Positions 8,960 to 17,561 of a stretch of 64,000 nt of DNA are shown one piece after another. The translations under genes were made by a program, and so were the position numbers. The notes under the pieces are model-generated. The model ran no database searches and was not told the origin of the DNA. It worked only from the letters and a program-made list of their open reading frames with translations. The stretch spans positions 24,702 through 88,701 of the forward strand of contig JALSJD010000048.1 in NCBI GenBank assembly GCA_026989535.1. The letters are read 5' to 3'. Within the stretch, counting starts at the first letter, position 1, and each line of letters starts with the position of its first letter. Origin of the DNA: Cyclobacteriaceae bacterium (lineage in GTDB: Bacteria; Bacteroidota; Bacteroidia; Cytophagales; Cyclobacteriaceae).

Positions 8960-9832
8960 ATGAAAAACATATTATTCTCTCTTATTGCCATTTTTGCTAT
9001 CGAATTTGCTGCTTTAGCACAAGATAAGCCTGCTTACCAAATCTATAATCAAAAAGGGAAACCGGCTAACTACAATAAAATGATAGAAGATTTAGTCGAA
9101 AGTGATATGGTGTTTTTTGGGGAGTATCATACCAATCCAATCTCGCACTGGTTACAAATTGAAATGGCCAAAAATTTTTATGAAATTAAAGGAGATAAAT
9201 TGTTTTTTGGAGCCGAAATGTTTGAAAATGGTAACCAATTGGTGCTTGATGAGTATTTAGCAGGGCTCTATCCTGAAAAGAAAATGATGCCTGAAATAAC
9301 ACAATTGTGGAAGAACTATAAAACGGATTATAAACCTTTGGTAGAATTTGCCAAAGAGAACAAACTACGTTTTATTGCCACTAATATTCCCAGAAGGTAT
9401 GCTGCCATGATAAATAAGAAGGGGATGGATGCTTTGGATAGCCTAAGCCCCAAAGCTCTTGCAATGATTGGCCCCCTAAAAGCCCATTTCGACTCAACTG
9501 TATATGCAACCATGGCCGATGTAATGGGAGAACATGTGCCTCCTAATATGCTAAACATTCAAACAGCACAAGCGGCTAAAGATGCCACAATGGCTCATTT
9601 TAGTTTAAAAAATTATACAAAAGGAAATCTTCTGCTCCATTTTGAGGGCACCTACCACTCTAATTATAACAGAGGTATTATCTGGTGGGTTAACAAAATA
9701 CAACCCGGTTTAACTATTAAATCAATTACAACCGTAGAGCAATCGGAATGGGATGAGATGACCGAAGATCAAAAAGCTACAATTGCTAACTATACCATTG
9801 TAGTGGTTGATAATATGACACAGACCAATTAG
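8960..9832 (+). CDS. ChaN-like (DUF399) secreted protein
   Basis: A 290-aa protein with signal peptide MKNILFSLIAIFAIEFAALAQ. It has the ChaN/DUF399 signatures VFFGEYHTNPISHWLQ near residue 55, FIATNIPRRYAAMI in the middle and HFEGTYHSNYNRGI near the C-terminus. ChaN proteins of other bacteria bind haem or iron in the periplasm and belong to the EreA/TraB-like fold; the role here is inferred only. The track starts at a TTG (8945), but the ATG at 8960 sits directly at the signal peptide. The lipobox cysteine of E. coli-type ChaN is absent. The duplicated marR-type operator segment upstream hints at co-regulation with the efflux operon. Confidence 0.85.
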   Translation: MKNILFSLIAIFAIEFAALAQDKPAYQIYNQKGKPANYNKMIEDLVESDMVFFGEYHTNPISHWLQIEMAKNFYEIKGDKLFFGAEMFENGNQLVLDEYLAGLYPEKKMMPEITQLWKNYKTDYKPLVEFAKENKLRFIATNIPRRYAAMINKKGMDALDSLSPKALAMIGPLKAHFDSTVYATMADVMGEHVPPNMLNIQTAQAAKDATMAHFSLKNYTKGNLLLHFEGTYHSNYNRGIIWWVNKIQPGLTIKSITTVEQSEWDEMTEDQKATIANYTIVVVDNMTQTN

Positions 9833-9837
9833 ATCAC

Positions 9838-9890
9838 GTCCTGAAATAGGTTAACTAAAATAATAATAAAAAGTCAACCTAAAACAGGAC
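9838..9890. repeat. 53-bp inverted-repeat element
   Basis: The ends GTCCTGAAATAGGTTAAC and, as reverse complement, GTCCTGTTTTAGGTTGAC match at 14 of 18 positions around an AT-rich core. It starts 6 bases after the ChaN-like stop codon. The ends look like insertion-sequence termini with almost no interior, so it is probably a MITE-type remnant. It could also act as a terminator for the gene before it. Confidence 0.5.
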
Positions 9891-9914
9891 AAAAATGTCT
9901 GCCAATCCAGGCAG

Positions 9915-9946
9915 GCTTATCGCTTTAGTGAATCACTCAATTTAGG
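9915..9946. repeat. fragment of the 56116-type inverted-repeat element
   Basis: These 32 bases are the reverse complement of 56120-56151 with a single mismatch. No matching second end was found here, so it is a solo end or a decayed copy. Confidence 0.65.
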
Positions 9947-10037
9947 CAATAGAGAGTTGGCACGACACTAGCAACTCCATGGCTTCATCGGATGCAATCC
10001 CCCTAAAACAAAAGTTATCAAAATAGATAATAGGTAT

Positions 10038-10084
10038 TAACCTGAGCTCGACCAAGGAATAGCTCAGGTTATTAATTATCTTTG
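10038..10084 (+). promoter_or_regulatory. promoter region of the TPR-DUF4292-EnvC operon with inverted repeat
   Basis: TATCTTTG (10077-10084) matches the -7 box TAnnTTTG and ends 7 bases before the ATG at 10092, so the transcript may be nearly leaderless. Just upstream TAACCTGAGCT and AGCTCAGGTTA (10038-10048, 10061-10071) are perfect 11-bp arms around 12 bases and cover the expected -33 position. That fits either an operator or the terminator hairpin of an upstream transcript. Confidence 0.45.
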
Positions 10085-10091
10085 GGTTTAT

Positions 10092-11852
10092 ATGCAGATA
10101 AATTTAGTCGTAAAATTAACCCTCATCCTTGTTTTTGGCTTTTCACTCAATGCAAACGCACAACGTAAAAGCAAAAAAGCTAAACCCAAAAGTGGTTTAT
10201 ACATTCAGCAAGAGGCCGAATATTACTTTATTGAAGGTGAAAAGCAATATATTTTAGAAGATTATGCCAAGGCAGTAACTAACTTTAGGTCGAGCATTCA
10301 GCTAGTGCCAACTAATGATGTTGCCTATTTTAAACTCGCTCAAATTTATAATAAAACCAACCAACTGGCTGCGGCTAAATTATCTATTAAAAAGGCACTA
10401 GAGCTAAATAATAAAAATTCCTATTATTATTTATTAGCGGCCGATATTTACACAAATGCTAATAATCTAAAAGAGGCCACCCAATATTACGAGCTACTTA
10501 TCAGCAAAGTGCCAGGCGAGGAGCATGTTTTTTTTCAACTTGGTGCTATTTATTTATACCTACAAGAGTATGAAAATGCCCTTTTTACCTACCAAAGAGC
10601 CGAAAATCACTTTGGCGTAAATGAGCAAACGAGTGTTCAAAAACAAAAAATATATTTAAAACAAAATCAAATTGATAAGGCGATAGCTGAAGGGCAGAAA
10701 TTAATAGGTGCGTTTCCTAACAACCCCAAGTATGTAATTATGTTAGCGGAGGTATTATCTGCTAATGGTAAAGAAACTGAGGCCATCGGCTTAATTGAAA
10801 ACTTGCTAAACAAATCGGATGATATTGAGGATGTTCGGCTACTTTTGGCAGATTTATACCGCAAAACAAAGCAACTCGATAATTTCGAAGCCCAACTAAA
10901 TCTTGCTTTTGGATCACCCAAGGTGCCAATTGATGCAAAAATAAAAGCGGTTATGAAATACATGGCTTTACTGCCGGATACTAGGTTAGAGGCTATTTTA
11001 CCCAAACTTTGCGATAAAATAGTGAAGGTTCACCCAACGGATTTTAACAGCTTTTTATTACAAGGGGATGTGTATTCTACTTTCTTAGAAAACCAGTTAG
11101 TTAATGATAGCGAAATAAATATGTTTAAGGAGAAAGCTGTACAAGGCTACACCAATTACATACGGTTTGATGAGTCTAAATTTAATGTGTGGCAAAACCT
11201 GCTTAATTTAGAGTTACAGCAAAATGCGTTTGATAGTGTAATTGTTCATAGCCAACAAGCCTTAGCCGTTTTCCCGAATCAAACTTGGTTGTATTTGGTA
11301 AGTGGCGTAGCAAACTTAAGTGCTAATAACTGGAAAGAATCTATCTTCTATTTTGAAGAAGGGGTAAAAAGATCGGGTACCAATAACCAAATGCTTGAGC
11401 TGTTTTACGGCTATTTAGGTGATGGCTATCATAAGATTAAGGAGTATCAAAAATCGGATGAGTATTACGACAAAGCGCTAATGATTAACCCCAATAACGA
11501 ATTAGTATTAAACAACTATAGTTATTATCTATCTTTGCGCGAGCAAAAACTTGAAAAGGCCCATAAAATGTCGCTTAAACTTATGCGACTTAATTCTGAA
11601 AATTTAGCTTATTTAGATACCTACGCTTGGGTGCAGTATAAAATGGGTAATTATGATGAAGCCAAACGTGTACTCAAAAAAGTAGTGGAGAATAAAGAGG
11701 CAAATGCTGAGAATTACGACCATTACGGAGACGTACTTTATAAATTAGGTGAAATAGAAAATGCTAAAATACAGTGGTTAAAAGCCAAAGAGATGGATGC
11801 TGGCATAGAAAACATAAATAAAAAAATTGAACAAGGTAAAATTATTCAGTAA
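10092..11852 (+). CDS. tetratricopeptide-repeat protein, exported
   Basis: 586 aa with signal peptide MQINLVVKLTLILVFGFSLNANAQ and a basic stretch, then tandem TPR motifs over most of its length. Examples are AEYYFIEGEKQYILEDYAKAVTNFRSSI, VAYFKLAQIYNKTNQLAAAKLSIKKAL and, near the C-terminus, YAWVQYKMGNYDEAKRVLKK. It probably acts as a periplasmic or outer-membrane-associated scaffold. It is followed, with a 26-base overlap, by the DUF4292 lipoprotein and then the EnvC-like protein. I recall this order from other Bacteroidota, and it points to a role in the cell envelope. Exact function unknown. Confidence 0.85.
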   Translation: MQINLVVKLTLILVFGFSLNANAQRKSKKAKPKSGLYIQQEAEYYFIEGEKQYILEDYAKAVTNFRSSIQLVPTNDVAYFKLAQIYNKTNQLAAAKLSIKKALELNNKNSYYYLLAADIYTNANNLKEATQYYELLISKVPGEEHVFFQLGAIYLYLQEYENALFTYQRAENHFGVNEQTSVQKQKIYLKQNQIDKAIAEGQKLIGAFPNNPKYVIMLAEVLSANGKETEAIGLIENLLNKSDDIEDVRLLLADLYRKTKQLDNFEAQLNLAFGSPKVPIDAKIKAVMKYMALLPDTRLEAILPKLCDKIVKVHPTDFNSFLLQGDVYSTFLENQLVNDSEINMFKEKAVQGYTNYIRFDESKFNVWQNLLNLELQQNAFDSVIVHSQQALAVFPNQTWLYLVSGVANLSANNWKESIFYFEEGVKRSGTNNQMLELFYGYLGDGYHKIKEYQKSDEYYDKALMINPNNELVLNNYSYYLSLREQKLEKAHKMSLKLMRLNSENLAYLDTYAWVQYKMGNYDEAKRVLKKVVENKEANAENYDHYGDVLYKLGEIENAKIQWLKAKEMDAGIENINKKIEQGKIIQ

Positions 11853-12600
11853 GCAATTAAGTTTCGTGTTGGTGAGCTTAATTATGCTACAATCATGTAG
11901 TAGTAGTAAACTATCGGTATTTAGCAAATCTTATTCTGCCGAAGACCTTAAAATTGAAAAATTAGACTTTGATTACCTTACAATCAAATCTAAAATACAA
12001 TTTAAAGAAACGCACAAAACCACCAAAGCCACCGCTCTTATTCGAATGAAAAAAGACAGCATAATCTGGTTTAACCTTTCAGGAGCATTAGGGGTGCAGG
12101 GCGTGAGAGCTATTATAACCAAAGACTCTGTGAAAATTATAAACAGGGTAGAAAAAAAATACTACCTCTACGATTTTGATGAAGTAAGCAAGGAATTTAA
12201 GTTTCCGATAGATTTTAACCTCATACAGTCTATGATTGTTGGCGATATGCCCAAACCACTTGATAATTCAAACTCCATTAAAAAAAGCGGAGAACAGTAC
12301 ATTATTAAGCAAAATATTGAAAATATTAGGATTACCAACTTGGTAAACTTGCAAACAATGAAACTCGTAGAGGTTAATGTAACAGAGAAAGAAACCGATA
12401 ACTCGTTAAAGTTGCTATACAAAGATTTTAAAGATGTGAACGGGCAAGGGCTACCCTTTTCTATTTTTATTTCCCTCATTCATTATAACGAGTTTGGGGA
12501 GTTAGAAACTCAACTCACCATCAACCATAGTAGAGCAGAGGCTTCTGATAAACCCCTTAGATTTCCTTTCTCCATACCTAAAAAGTATGAAGCCCAATAA
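11827..12600 (+). CDS. DUF4292 lipoprotein (LolA/LolB-like fold family)
   Basis: 257 aa. The start is a TTG (11827) inside the end of the TPR gene. No ATG precedes the lipoprotein signal (KQLSFVLVSLIMLQSC, lipobox ending at Cys 23), so a non-ATG start is needed. A long beta-rich domain follows (DYLTIKSKIQFKETHKTTKATALIRMKKDSIIWFNLS). DUF4292 proteins are thought to resemble LolA/LolB and may bind lipids or lipoproteins; this is family knowledge, not shown here. The overlap on both sides implies translational coupling with the TPR and EnvC-like genes. Confidence 0.85.
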   Translation: MNKVKLFSKQLSFVLVSLIMLQSCSSSKLSVFSKSYSAEDLKIEKLDFDYLTIKSKIQFKETHKTTKATALIRMKKDSIIWFNLSGALGVQGVRAIITKDSVKIINRVEKKYYLYDFDEVSKEFKFPIDFNLIQSMIVGDMPKPLDNSNSIKKSGEQYIIKQNIENIRITNLVNLQTMKLVEVNVTEKETDNSLKLLYKDFKDVNGQGLPFSIFISLIHYNEFGELETQLTINHSRAEASDKPLRFPFSIPKKYEAQ

Positions 12601-13900
12601 ATCATTTTGCAACGCTATTGCAAACGAAACCGATAGCTATCGGGTAGAGAAATCTACCAAAAGAAATAATTGCGTACGCCCACTTTTTACATTTATAAAT
12701 AGCAGTGCAAAGGTCTATTCCTCTCTTTTTTTGTTGCTTTTACTTGTTTTTGGTCCAGCTGCGTTTGCTCAAAAAACGAAGGCGCAGCTTCAAAAAGAAA
12801 AAAAAGAAAACCTCTTAAAAATTAAAGAAGCACAAGCCACGCTTAAAAAAACTTCGGCTCAAAAAGAAGTAAGTATTGGCCAGCTTAATGCCTTTCAATT
12901 TCAAATTAATGCACAAGCAAATTTAATTGCTAATTACAAAAGTGAAATAGCCCTTTTAACCAATGGAATTGAGCAAGACCAACAAATAATTAATGCCTTA
13001 GAAAAAGATGTGCATAACTTAAAGCAGGAGTATGGGGCAATGATTTATGCAGCCTATAAAGCTAGTAAGGGGCAAGATAAGCTCACTTTTTTATTTTCAT
13101 CCAACTCTTTTAATCAGTTTTTTAGGCGCATTCACTACCTAAACCAATACACCGAAGCTCGCAAAAAGCAAGTGCAACAAATAAATGCGGTGCGCAAGAT
13201 GCTTTCTTCCCAAATAAATACTACTGAAGCAAAAAAAACAGAGCAGGTTGAGCTACTAACTGCCCAGTTGCAAGAAAAAGAAAAGCTGGAAAAATTAAAA
13301 AGAAAAGAGCAATCTGCCATTGCCTCATTAGGAAGCAGGGAAAAAGAAATAAAAAAAGAAATAAAAAAGAGGAACAAATCACTTGCTACGCTCAATAAAT
13401 TAATAGACAACATTATTGCCAAAGAAATTAGAGCTGCCGCAGCTGCCGCAGTAAAATCGAAAAGCAGTGCCACTACAACCAAAACATTATCAGCCGATTT
13501 TGCTAAAAACAAAGCCAAATTAACTTGGCCTGTAAAAGGTTTTGTCTCTCAACGTTTTGGCATTTCTAAAGACCCTGTACTTAAAGGAGTGCAGCATAAT
13601 AATCCGGGCATAGATATTCAAACAGAGCCAAACTCGCAAGTTGCCTGTGTGTCAGATGGCAAAGTTTCGCGCGTGTTTATTGTACAAGGGTTTAATAGAG
13701 GGGTTCTTGTTAACCACGGAGACTATTATTCTGTTTATGCAAAATTAAGTACCGTTACAGTAGAAAAAGGACAACTAATTAAAGCAGGCGAAAGCATTGG
13801 TACAGTACACACAGGGGGGGATGGCATTGCTGAACTCCATTTCGAAATTTGGAAGTCGTTTACCAAACTCAACCCAGAAAAGTGGTTGATGGGTAAGTAA
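12587..13900 (+). CDS. EnvC-like LytM-domain (M23) protein, probably non-catalytic
   Basis: 437 aa, with a hydrophobic signal segment (SLFLLLLLVFGPAAFA), a long coiled coil (about residues 60-250) and a C-terminal LytM/M23 domain. This is the EnvC/NlpD layout of amidase activators used in cell separation. The zinc-binding motifs are altered: the HxGID position reads NPGID, the HxH position reads ELHFEI, and the usual YxHL reads VYAKL. It is therefore probably an activator, not a peptidase. The ATG overlaps the DUF4292 stop by 14 bases but leaves about 45 residues before the signal sequence. That extension is encoded by DNA full of hairpins (12606-12658), so the true start may lie downstream. 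Confidence 0.85.
   Translation: MKPNKSFCNAIANETDSYRVEKSTKRNNCVRPLFTFINSSAKVYSSLFLLLLLVFGPAAFAQKTKAQLQKEKKENLLKIKEAQATLKKTSAQKEVSIGQLNAFQFQINAQANLIANYKSEIALLTNGIEQDQQIINALEKDVHNLKQEYGAMIYAAYKASKGQDKLTFLFSSNSFNQFFRRIHYLNQYTEARKKQVQQINAVRKMLSSQINTTEAKKTEQVELLTAQLQEKEKLEKLKRKEQSAIASLGSREKEIKKEIKKRNKSLATLNKLIDNIIAKEIRAAAAAAVKSKSSATTTKTLSADFAKNKAKLTWPVKGFVSQRFGISKDPVLKGVQHNNPGIDIQTEPNSQVACVSDGKVSRVFIVQGFNRGVLVNHGDYYSVYAKLSTVTVEKGQLIKAGESIGTVHTGGDGIAELHFEIWKSFTKLNPEKWLMGK
12606..12658. repeat. three tandem hairpins at the start of the EnvC-like gene
   Basis: TTTGCAA/TTGCAAA (12606-12624), the perfect palindrome CCGATAGCTATCGG (12630-12643) and GGTAGA-GAAA-TCTACC (12643-12658) follow one another within 53 bases. 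The middle one resembles the hairpin at 33618-33635. They suggest a palindromic repeat landed here or that this is a structured translation-control region. Confidence 0.55.
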
Positions 13901-13991
13901 TGTAGGTTATATCTATTTATTTTATAGGCTAATCTATATGAGTTAACCTCTTAATACCTATCTTTACAGCTTAATTTAAGCATATAAAAAA

Positions 13992-14195
13992 ATGAATCTA
14001 CAATTTGCATTTCTAGGAAGCTTAGGTGGTTTTGAAATATTCGTAATAATTTTTGCATTACTTCTTCTTTTTGGAGCTAAAAAAATACCCGAATTAGCAC
14101 GTGGTATGGGTAAAGGCATCAGAGAGTTTAAAGATGCTACCAAAGAAATTAAAGACGAAATTGAAGACGGCATTAGCGAAAAGCCTGTTAAATAA
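13992..14195 (+). CDS. tatA: Sec-independent (Tat) translocase subunit TatA
   Basis: 67 aa with the TatA/E layout: one N-terminal membrane helix ([15 protein letters not shown]), the hinge [19 protein letters not shown], then an amphipathic helix and a charged tail ([14 protein letters not shown]). It forms the pore-associated component of the Tat pathway that exports folded proteins. TatC is not in the window. It lies 91 bases after the EnvC-like gene and 95 before the lytic transglycosylase, so it is close to envelope genes but may have its own promoter (TATCTTTA near 13956). Confidence 0.93.
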   Translation: MNLQFAFLGSLGGFEIFVIIFALLLLFGAKKIPELARGMGKGIREFKDATKEIKDEIEDGISEKPVK

Positions 14196-14290
14196 AGGTT
14201 AAGCACCTTGTTTTAAGCCACATTCATTGCTTTTTTAAGTGTAATGTGGCAGAATTAAAATCTGCATTAGATTTAAGGGAATTTCTATTA

Positions 14291-15625
14291 ATGAAGCATA
14301 CATTTATACTCACACTCCTTATACTTAGCCAATTTTCGATGGCACAAACAGGAGTAGATGCATTTATAGAAAACACCACCTACGATTTAGTACAAGACCG
14401 CTTAAGTTGTATGCAGGGCGAAATGCCCTTGCATTTTAACAATAAGGTCTATGGGTTTATCAACTATTTTGCGGTAAGAAACAGAGACTACACCAAAGAA
14501 GTAATTCGCAGGTCAACCATTTACTTTCCTATTTTTGAGGCCTATTTAAAGCAGTATAACCTACCCGAAGCACTTAAATATTTGGCTATTGTTGAGAGTG
14601 GGTTACGCCCTCAAATTATTTCGAGAGCAGGAGCTGGCGGCCTTTGGCAGTTTATGCCTTATACAGGCAGTATGTTTAAATTGCACCAAGATTGGTATAT
14701 TGACGAACGCTTCGACCCCTATAAAGCTACGGAAGCTGCGTGCAAGTATTTAAGCAGTTTGTACGCTATGTTTGGCGATTGGGAGTTAGCACTGGCCGCT
14801 TATAACTCCGGCCCAGGCAATGTACGAAAAGCCATTCGCAGGTCAGGCTATAAAAAAGGATTTTGGGAAATTTATAAATACCTGCCGCGCGAAACTCGCT
14901 CGTATGTGCCACAATTTGTAGCAGTGGCCTACACCATGCACTATGCAGAAGAGTATAACCTGCTGCCAAACGCCCCAGCTTTTTTTATTGAAAGTGACAC
15001 CCTTATGATAAAAGGATATGCCAATTTAAAAACCTTAGCTCAAAATTTAGATTTTTGCTACGCTGACCTCCAAAAGCTAAACCCTAACCTAAAACGATTT
15101 GGTATAAAATCCACTAAAGTGGCTTACCCCGTACGCCTGCCTGTTGATAAAATTGAAGAAGCTAGAACCAACCGTGATACCTTACTTTACTTGGCTGCTT
15201 TAAATGGCAAAAAAGACTTAGAGTATTTAGCAAGAAAAAGCCCCGGGAGTACTTACGGAAGGGATAAGCATACGTATAAAGTAAAAAGTGGTGATGTATT
15301 AGGCGTTATTGCAAATAGGTATAACGTGCGGGTGTCTGATGTTAAAAAATGGAACAGGCTAAGAAGCAACACCATCCGAATTGGGCAAAAATTAACTATT
15401 TGGACCTATCCTAATACAAAAATAAAAGCTGCCCCTGTTGCTGCACCAGTGGCAAAGCATGTGCCTATAAACTTTAATGGCAAAAAAACCCATACCGTAC
15501 AACCAGGCGATACCCTTTGGGATATTTCTAACATGTACAAAGGTCTAAACATCGAAAAAATAAAGACACTTAATAACCTGCAAACCGACAGGCTAAAACC
15601 AGGGCAAATATTAATTATTGGCTAA
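14291..15625 (+). CDS. MltD-type lytic transglycosylase with two LysM domains
   Basis: 444 aa from the ATG at 14291, which directly precedes the signal peptide MKHTFILTLLILSQFSMAQ; the track's upstream start adds a non-signal extension. The SLT catalytic domain is at about residues 80-230, with the catalytic glutamate in LAIVESGLRP and the motifs AGAGGLWQFMPYTG and ELALAAYNSGPGNVRKAI. Two LysM peptidoglycan-binding domains follow: KVKSGDVLGVIANRYNV and, at the C-terminus, TVQPGDTLWDISNMYK. It cleaves peptidoglycan glycan strands with 1,6-anhydro ring formation. It has no lipobox, unlike E. coli MltD. Confidence 0.93.
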   Translation: MKHTFILTLLILSQFSMAQTGVDAFIENTTYDLVQDRLSCMQGEMPLHFNNKVYGFINYFAVRNRDYTKEVIRRSTIYFPIFEAYLKQYNLPEALKYLAIVESGLRPQIISRAGAGGLWQFMPYTGSMFKLHQDWYIDERFDPYKATEAACKYLSSLYAMFGDWELALAAYNSGPGNVRKAIRRSGYKKGFWEIYKYLPRETRSYVPQFVAVAYTMHYAEEYNLLPNAPAFFIESDTLMIKGYANLKTLAQNLDFCYADLQKLNPNLKRFGIKSTKVAYPVRLPVDKIEEARTNRDTLLYLAALNGKKDLEYLARKSPGSTYGRDKHTYKVKSGDVLGVIANRYNVRVSDVKKWNRLRSNTIRIGQKLTIWTYPNTKIKAAPVAAPVAKHVPINFNGKKTHTVQPGDTLWDISNMYKGLNIEKIKTLNNLQTDRLKPGQILIIG

Positions 15626-15649
15626 CACACGAGTAAATGACAGTAAGAT

Positions 15650-15780
15650 CGTCATTCCTGCGCAGGCAGGAATCCGTAAATATCGGAAAGCTGCAATGAG
15701 AACAAAAACATTAAAACTTAGTCATTACGGCCTTTTTGCAATATCCTGTAGGGCAGATTCCTGCCTGCGCAGGAATGACG
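15650..15780. repeat. 131-bp element with perfect 25-bp terminal inverted repeats
   Basis: The arms at 15650-15674 and 15756-15780 are exact reverse complements; each begins CGTCATTCCTGCGCAGG. No target duplication is visible. This is the 'GTCATTCCTGCG' type of dispersed palindromic repeat seen in many genomes; a single arm-like fragment recurs at 45799. Confidence 0.8.
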
Positions 15781-15981
15781 TGCCACGAGTATTTATGGTT
15801 TGGTAGAGGGTGTTTTGCGGTTAATAGATTACTTCTCCCTCGCCCTTCCGCTTTAAATATTAGAAGGTAGGATGGGGTTCGTAATGATGTTTAGGCTTAA
15901 ATTTGTTAGCAACAACCACACAAAAATAAAATACTGATAATGAGGCACTTATAAGGCATATCAATGGTAGAGCAAAAATGC

Positions 15982-16009
15982 GGATTGCCACGCTACGCTC
16001 GCAATGACG
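15982..16009. repeat. dispersed repeat of the 'cgtcattgcgagcgtagcg' type
   Basis: GGATTGCCACGCTACGCTCGCAATGACG is a sequence type scattered through many bacterial genomes, read here in one orientation only. A degraded relative lies at 37209-37230. Confidence 0.5.
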
Positions 16010-16085
16010 TGAATTGTTTTGCGTAACATCAGTTATATAAGTACCTTTACTAGTTACCTTATCAAAAACTTATTTTCGAATTTAT

Positions 16086-17186
16086 ATGCAAAAACTGTTC
16101 TCTAAAATTATACTATTAACCCTATTAACAGGCTCATTTTCTTGCTCCGAAGAAATGATGAATGAAAGGTTGCTAGTTAAAGCCTCAGGAAAACCGGGAG
16201 AGTTATTTATAGTAATGGATTCTATCCAGTGGAAAGGCGAACTTGGAGAGCTCATTAAAAGCTCAGTTAAATCTCATGTGCCCGGCCTTCCTCAAGATGA
16301 GCCTTACTTTAAAATACATTATATTGAGCCTACACAATTCAAATCCTTTTTAAGAAACGTAACCAATATACTTTTTGTAGCTACACTCGATAGTAAAACG
16401 AAAGGAGGAGCTATTGTAAGGAGTTATATTACCAAAAAATACATTGAGGAACATCCAGATAAATACCGCATTTCGCAACAAGACGTCTATGCCAAAGGGC
16501 AATCTGTACTCTATCTTTTTGGAGCTAACCAAGAAGAACTGGCAAATAAAATTGCGGAAGACTCCGAATTTATCCGTAACTTTTTTAATAAAAAAGAAAA
16601 GGAACGACTTACAAAAGCACTGTATAAAAGCAAAGAACGAAAGGGCATAAATAATACATTGCTTAAAAAGCATAATTTTTATATGCGAATTCCTAATGGC
16701 TACCGAATTGAAGAAGACGTGCCGGGTTTTGTTTGGCTTAGGCAACCCGACCAACGTAATTTAGGAATTGATAAAAACATTTTTGTTTCTTACACTACTT
16801 ATATGTCCGAAGATGCCTTTAAAAAAAGTGCGATTATAGCATGGCGAAACGAAATTACAAGAGAAAGAATTTTTGAAGACCCAGATATGGAAGGTTCGTA
16901 TATGGAAACAGATACGATTAATATTCGTGTAGCGTATAATACAGTGGAAATTGGTGGTAATTTTGCCAAAGAAATTAGAGGGATTTGGAGAACGCACACC
17001 AAAGGTATTGGAGGTCCTTACCTGAGTTATGTAGTGCTGGATAAAGAAGCAAATCAAATTTTTTATATTGACGGTTTTGTAGTGAGCCCAGGCGTACCAA
17101 AACGAGAAACTATGCGCGAACTCGAAACTATTTTAAGTACTTTTAGAACAAAAAGCCAAAGAGTTAAAGCCACAAAGGTCAAATAA
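16086..17186 (+). CDS. DUF4837 family lipoprotein
   Basis: 366 aa with a lipoprotein signal ending LLTGSFSC (Cys 20), so it is membrane-anchored after export. The body matches my memory of DUF4837, a Bacteroidota-specific family: ASGKPGELFIVMDSIQWKGELGE near the N-terminus, then FYMRIPNGYRIEEDVPGFVWLRQP and GIGGPYLSYVVLD. The function of the family is not known to me. It is monocistronic here, with repeats upstream and the toxin-antitoxin promoter downstream. Confidence 0.85.
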   Translation: MQKLFSKIILLTLLTGSFSCSEEMMNERLLVKASGKPGELFIVMDSIQWKGELGELIKSSVKSHVPGLPQDEPYFKIHYIEPTQFKSFLRNVTNILFVATLDSKTKGGAIVRSYITKKYIEEHPDKYRISQQDVYAKGQSVLYLFGANQEELANKIAEDSEFIRNFFNKKEKERLTKALYKSKERKGINNTLLKKHNFYMRIPNGYRIEEDVPGFVWLRQPDQRNLGIDKNIFVSYTTYMSEDAFKKSAIIAWRNEITRERIFEDPDMEGSYMETDTINIRVAYNTVEIGGNFAKEIRGIWRTHTKGIGGPYLSYVVLDKEANQIFYIDGFVVSPGVPKRETMRELETILSTFRTKSQRVKATKVK

Positions 17187-17226
17187 AACGATTGAGTGAT
17201 AGTCCTTCAATAGTAAATAAATTCAC

Positions 17227-17257
17227 TTGTAATTTTATTACATATAATGTAACTTTG
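17227..17257 (+). promoter_or_regulatory. higBA promoter with palindromic operator
   Basis: TTG (17227-17229), a 20-base spacer and TAACTTTG (17250-17257) fit the Bacteroidota promoter consensus exactly. Between and overlapping them lies TTACATATAATGTAA (17238-17252), a perfect palindrome around ATA and a good candidate for the HigA binding site. The -7 box ends 8 bases before the higB ATG, so the leader is very short. Confidence 0.6.
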
Positions 17258-17265
17258 ATGCATTA

Positions 17266-17559
17266 ATGAGAGTAGTAAGCCGTAAGAAACTTGTTGACTA
17301 TTATAGTAATCATTCAACCAGTAAAGTAGCATTAGAAGATTGGTATAAAAAAGTTAACAAGGCAAAATGGATTAATTTCAATCAGCTTAAAAATGATTTT
17401 CTAAGTGCTGATTATGTGGGGAACAATAGAGTTGTTTTCAATATTAAGGGGAATAAATTTAGGTTGATAGCTATTATTATTTACATCTCGCAGAAAGTAT
17501 ATGTTAGATGGATAGGTACTCATGCAGCGTATGACAAGATAAATGCAAAAGAACTTTAG
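17266..17559 (+). CDS. higB: HigB-type toxin (mRNA interferase)
   Basis: 97 aa and basic, with the PF09907 HigB signature: MRVVSRKKLVDYYSNH at the N-terminus, ALEDWYKKVNKAKW, then RVVFNIKGNKFRLIAIIIY and VYVRWIGTHAAYDKIN at the end. Characterised members cut ribosome-bound mRNA. The toxin gene precedes the antitoxin, as usual in higBA, with only two bases between them. Expression is probably repressed by HigA through the palindrome in the promoter. Confidence 0.92.
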   Translation: MRVVSRKKLVDYYSNHSTSKVALEDWYKKVNKAKWINFNQLKNDFLSADYVGNNRVVFNIKGNKFRLIAIIIYISQKVYVRWIGTHAAYDKINAKEL

Positions 17560-17561
17560 AA

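Larger units (their letters stand above)
15626..16085. other. intergenic region filled with small repeats
   Basis: 460 bases with no credible gene. It holds the inverted-repeat element 15650-15780 and a dispersed repeat at 15982-16009. The track ORF 15618-15806 is produced by the inverted repeat. Confidence 0.6.

Noticed and set aside
15618-15806. 62-aa ORF after the lytic transglycosylase
   Set aside because: It runs through both arms of a perfect 25-bp inverted repeat and has no protein-like features.
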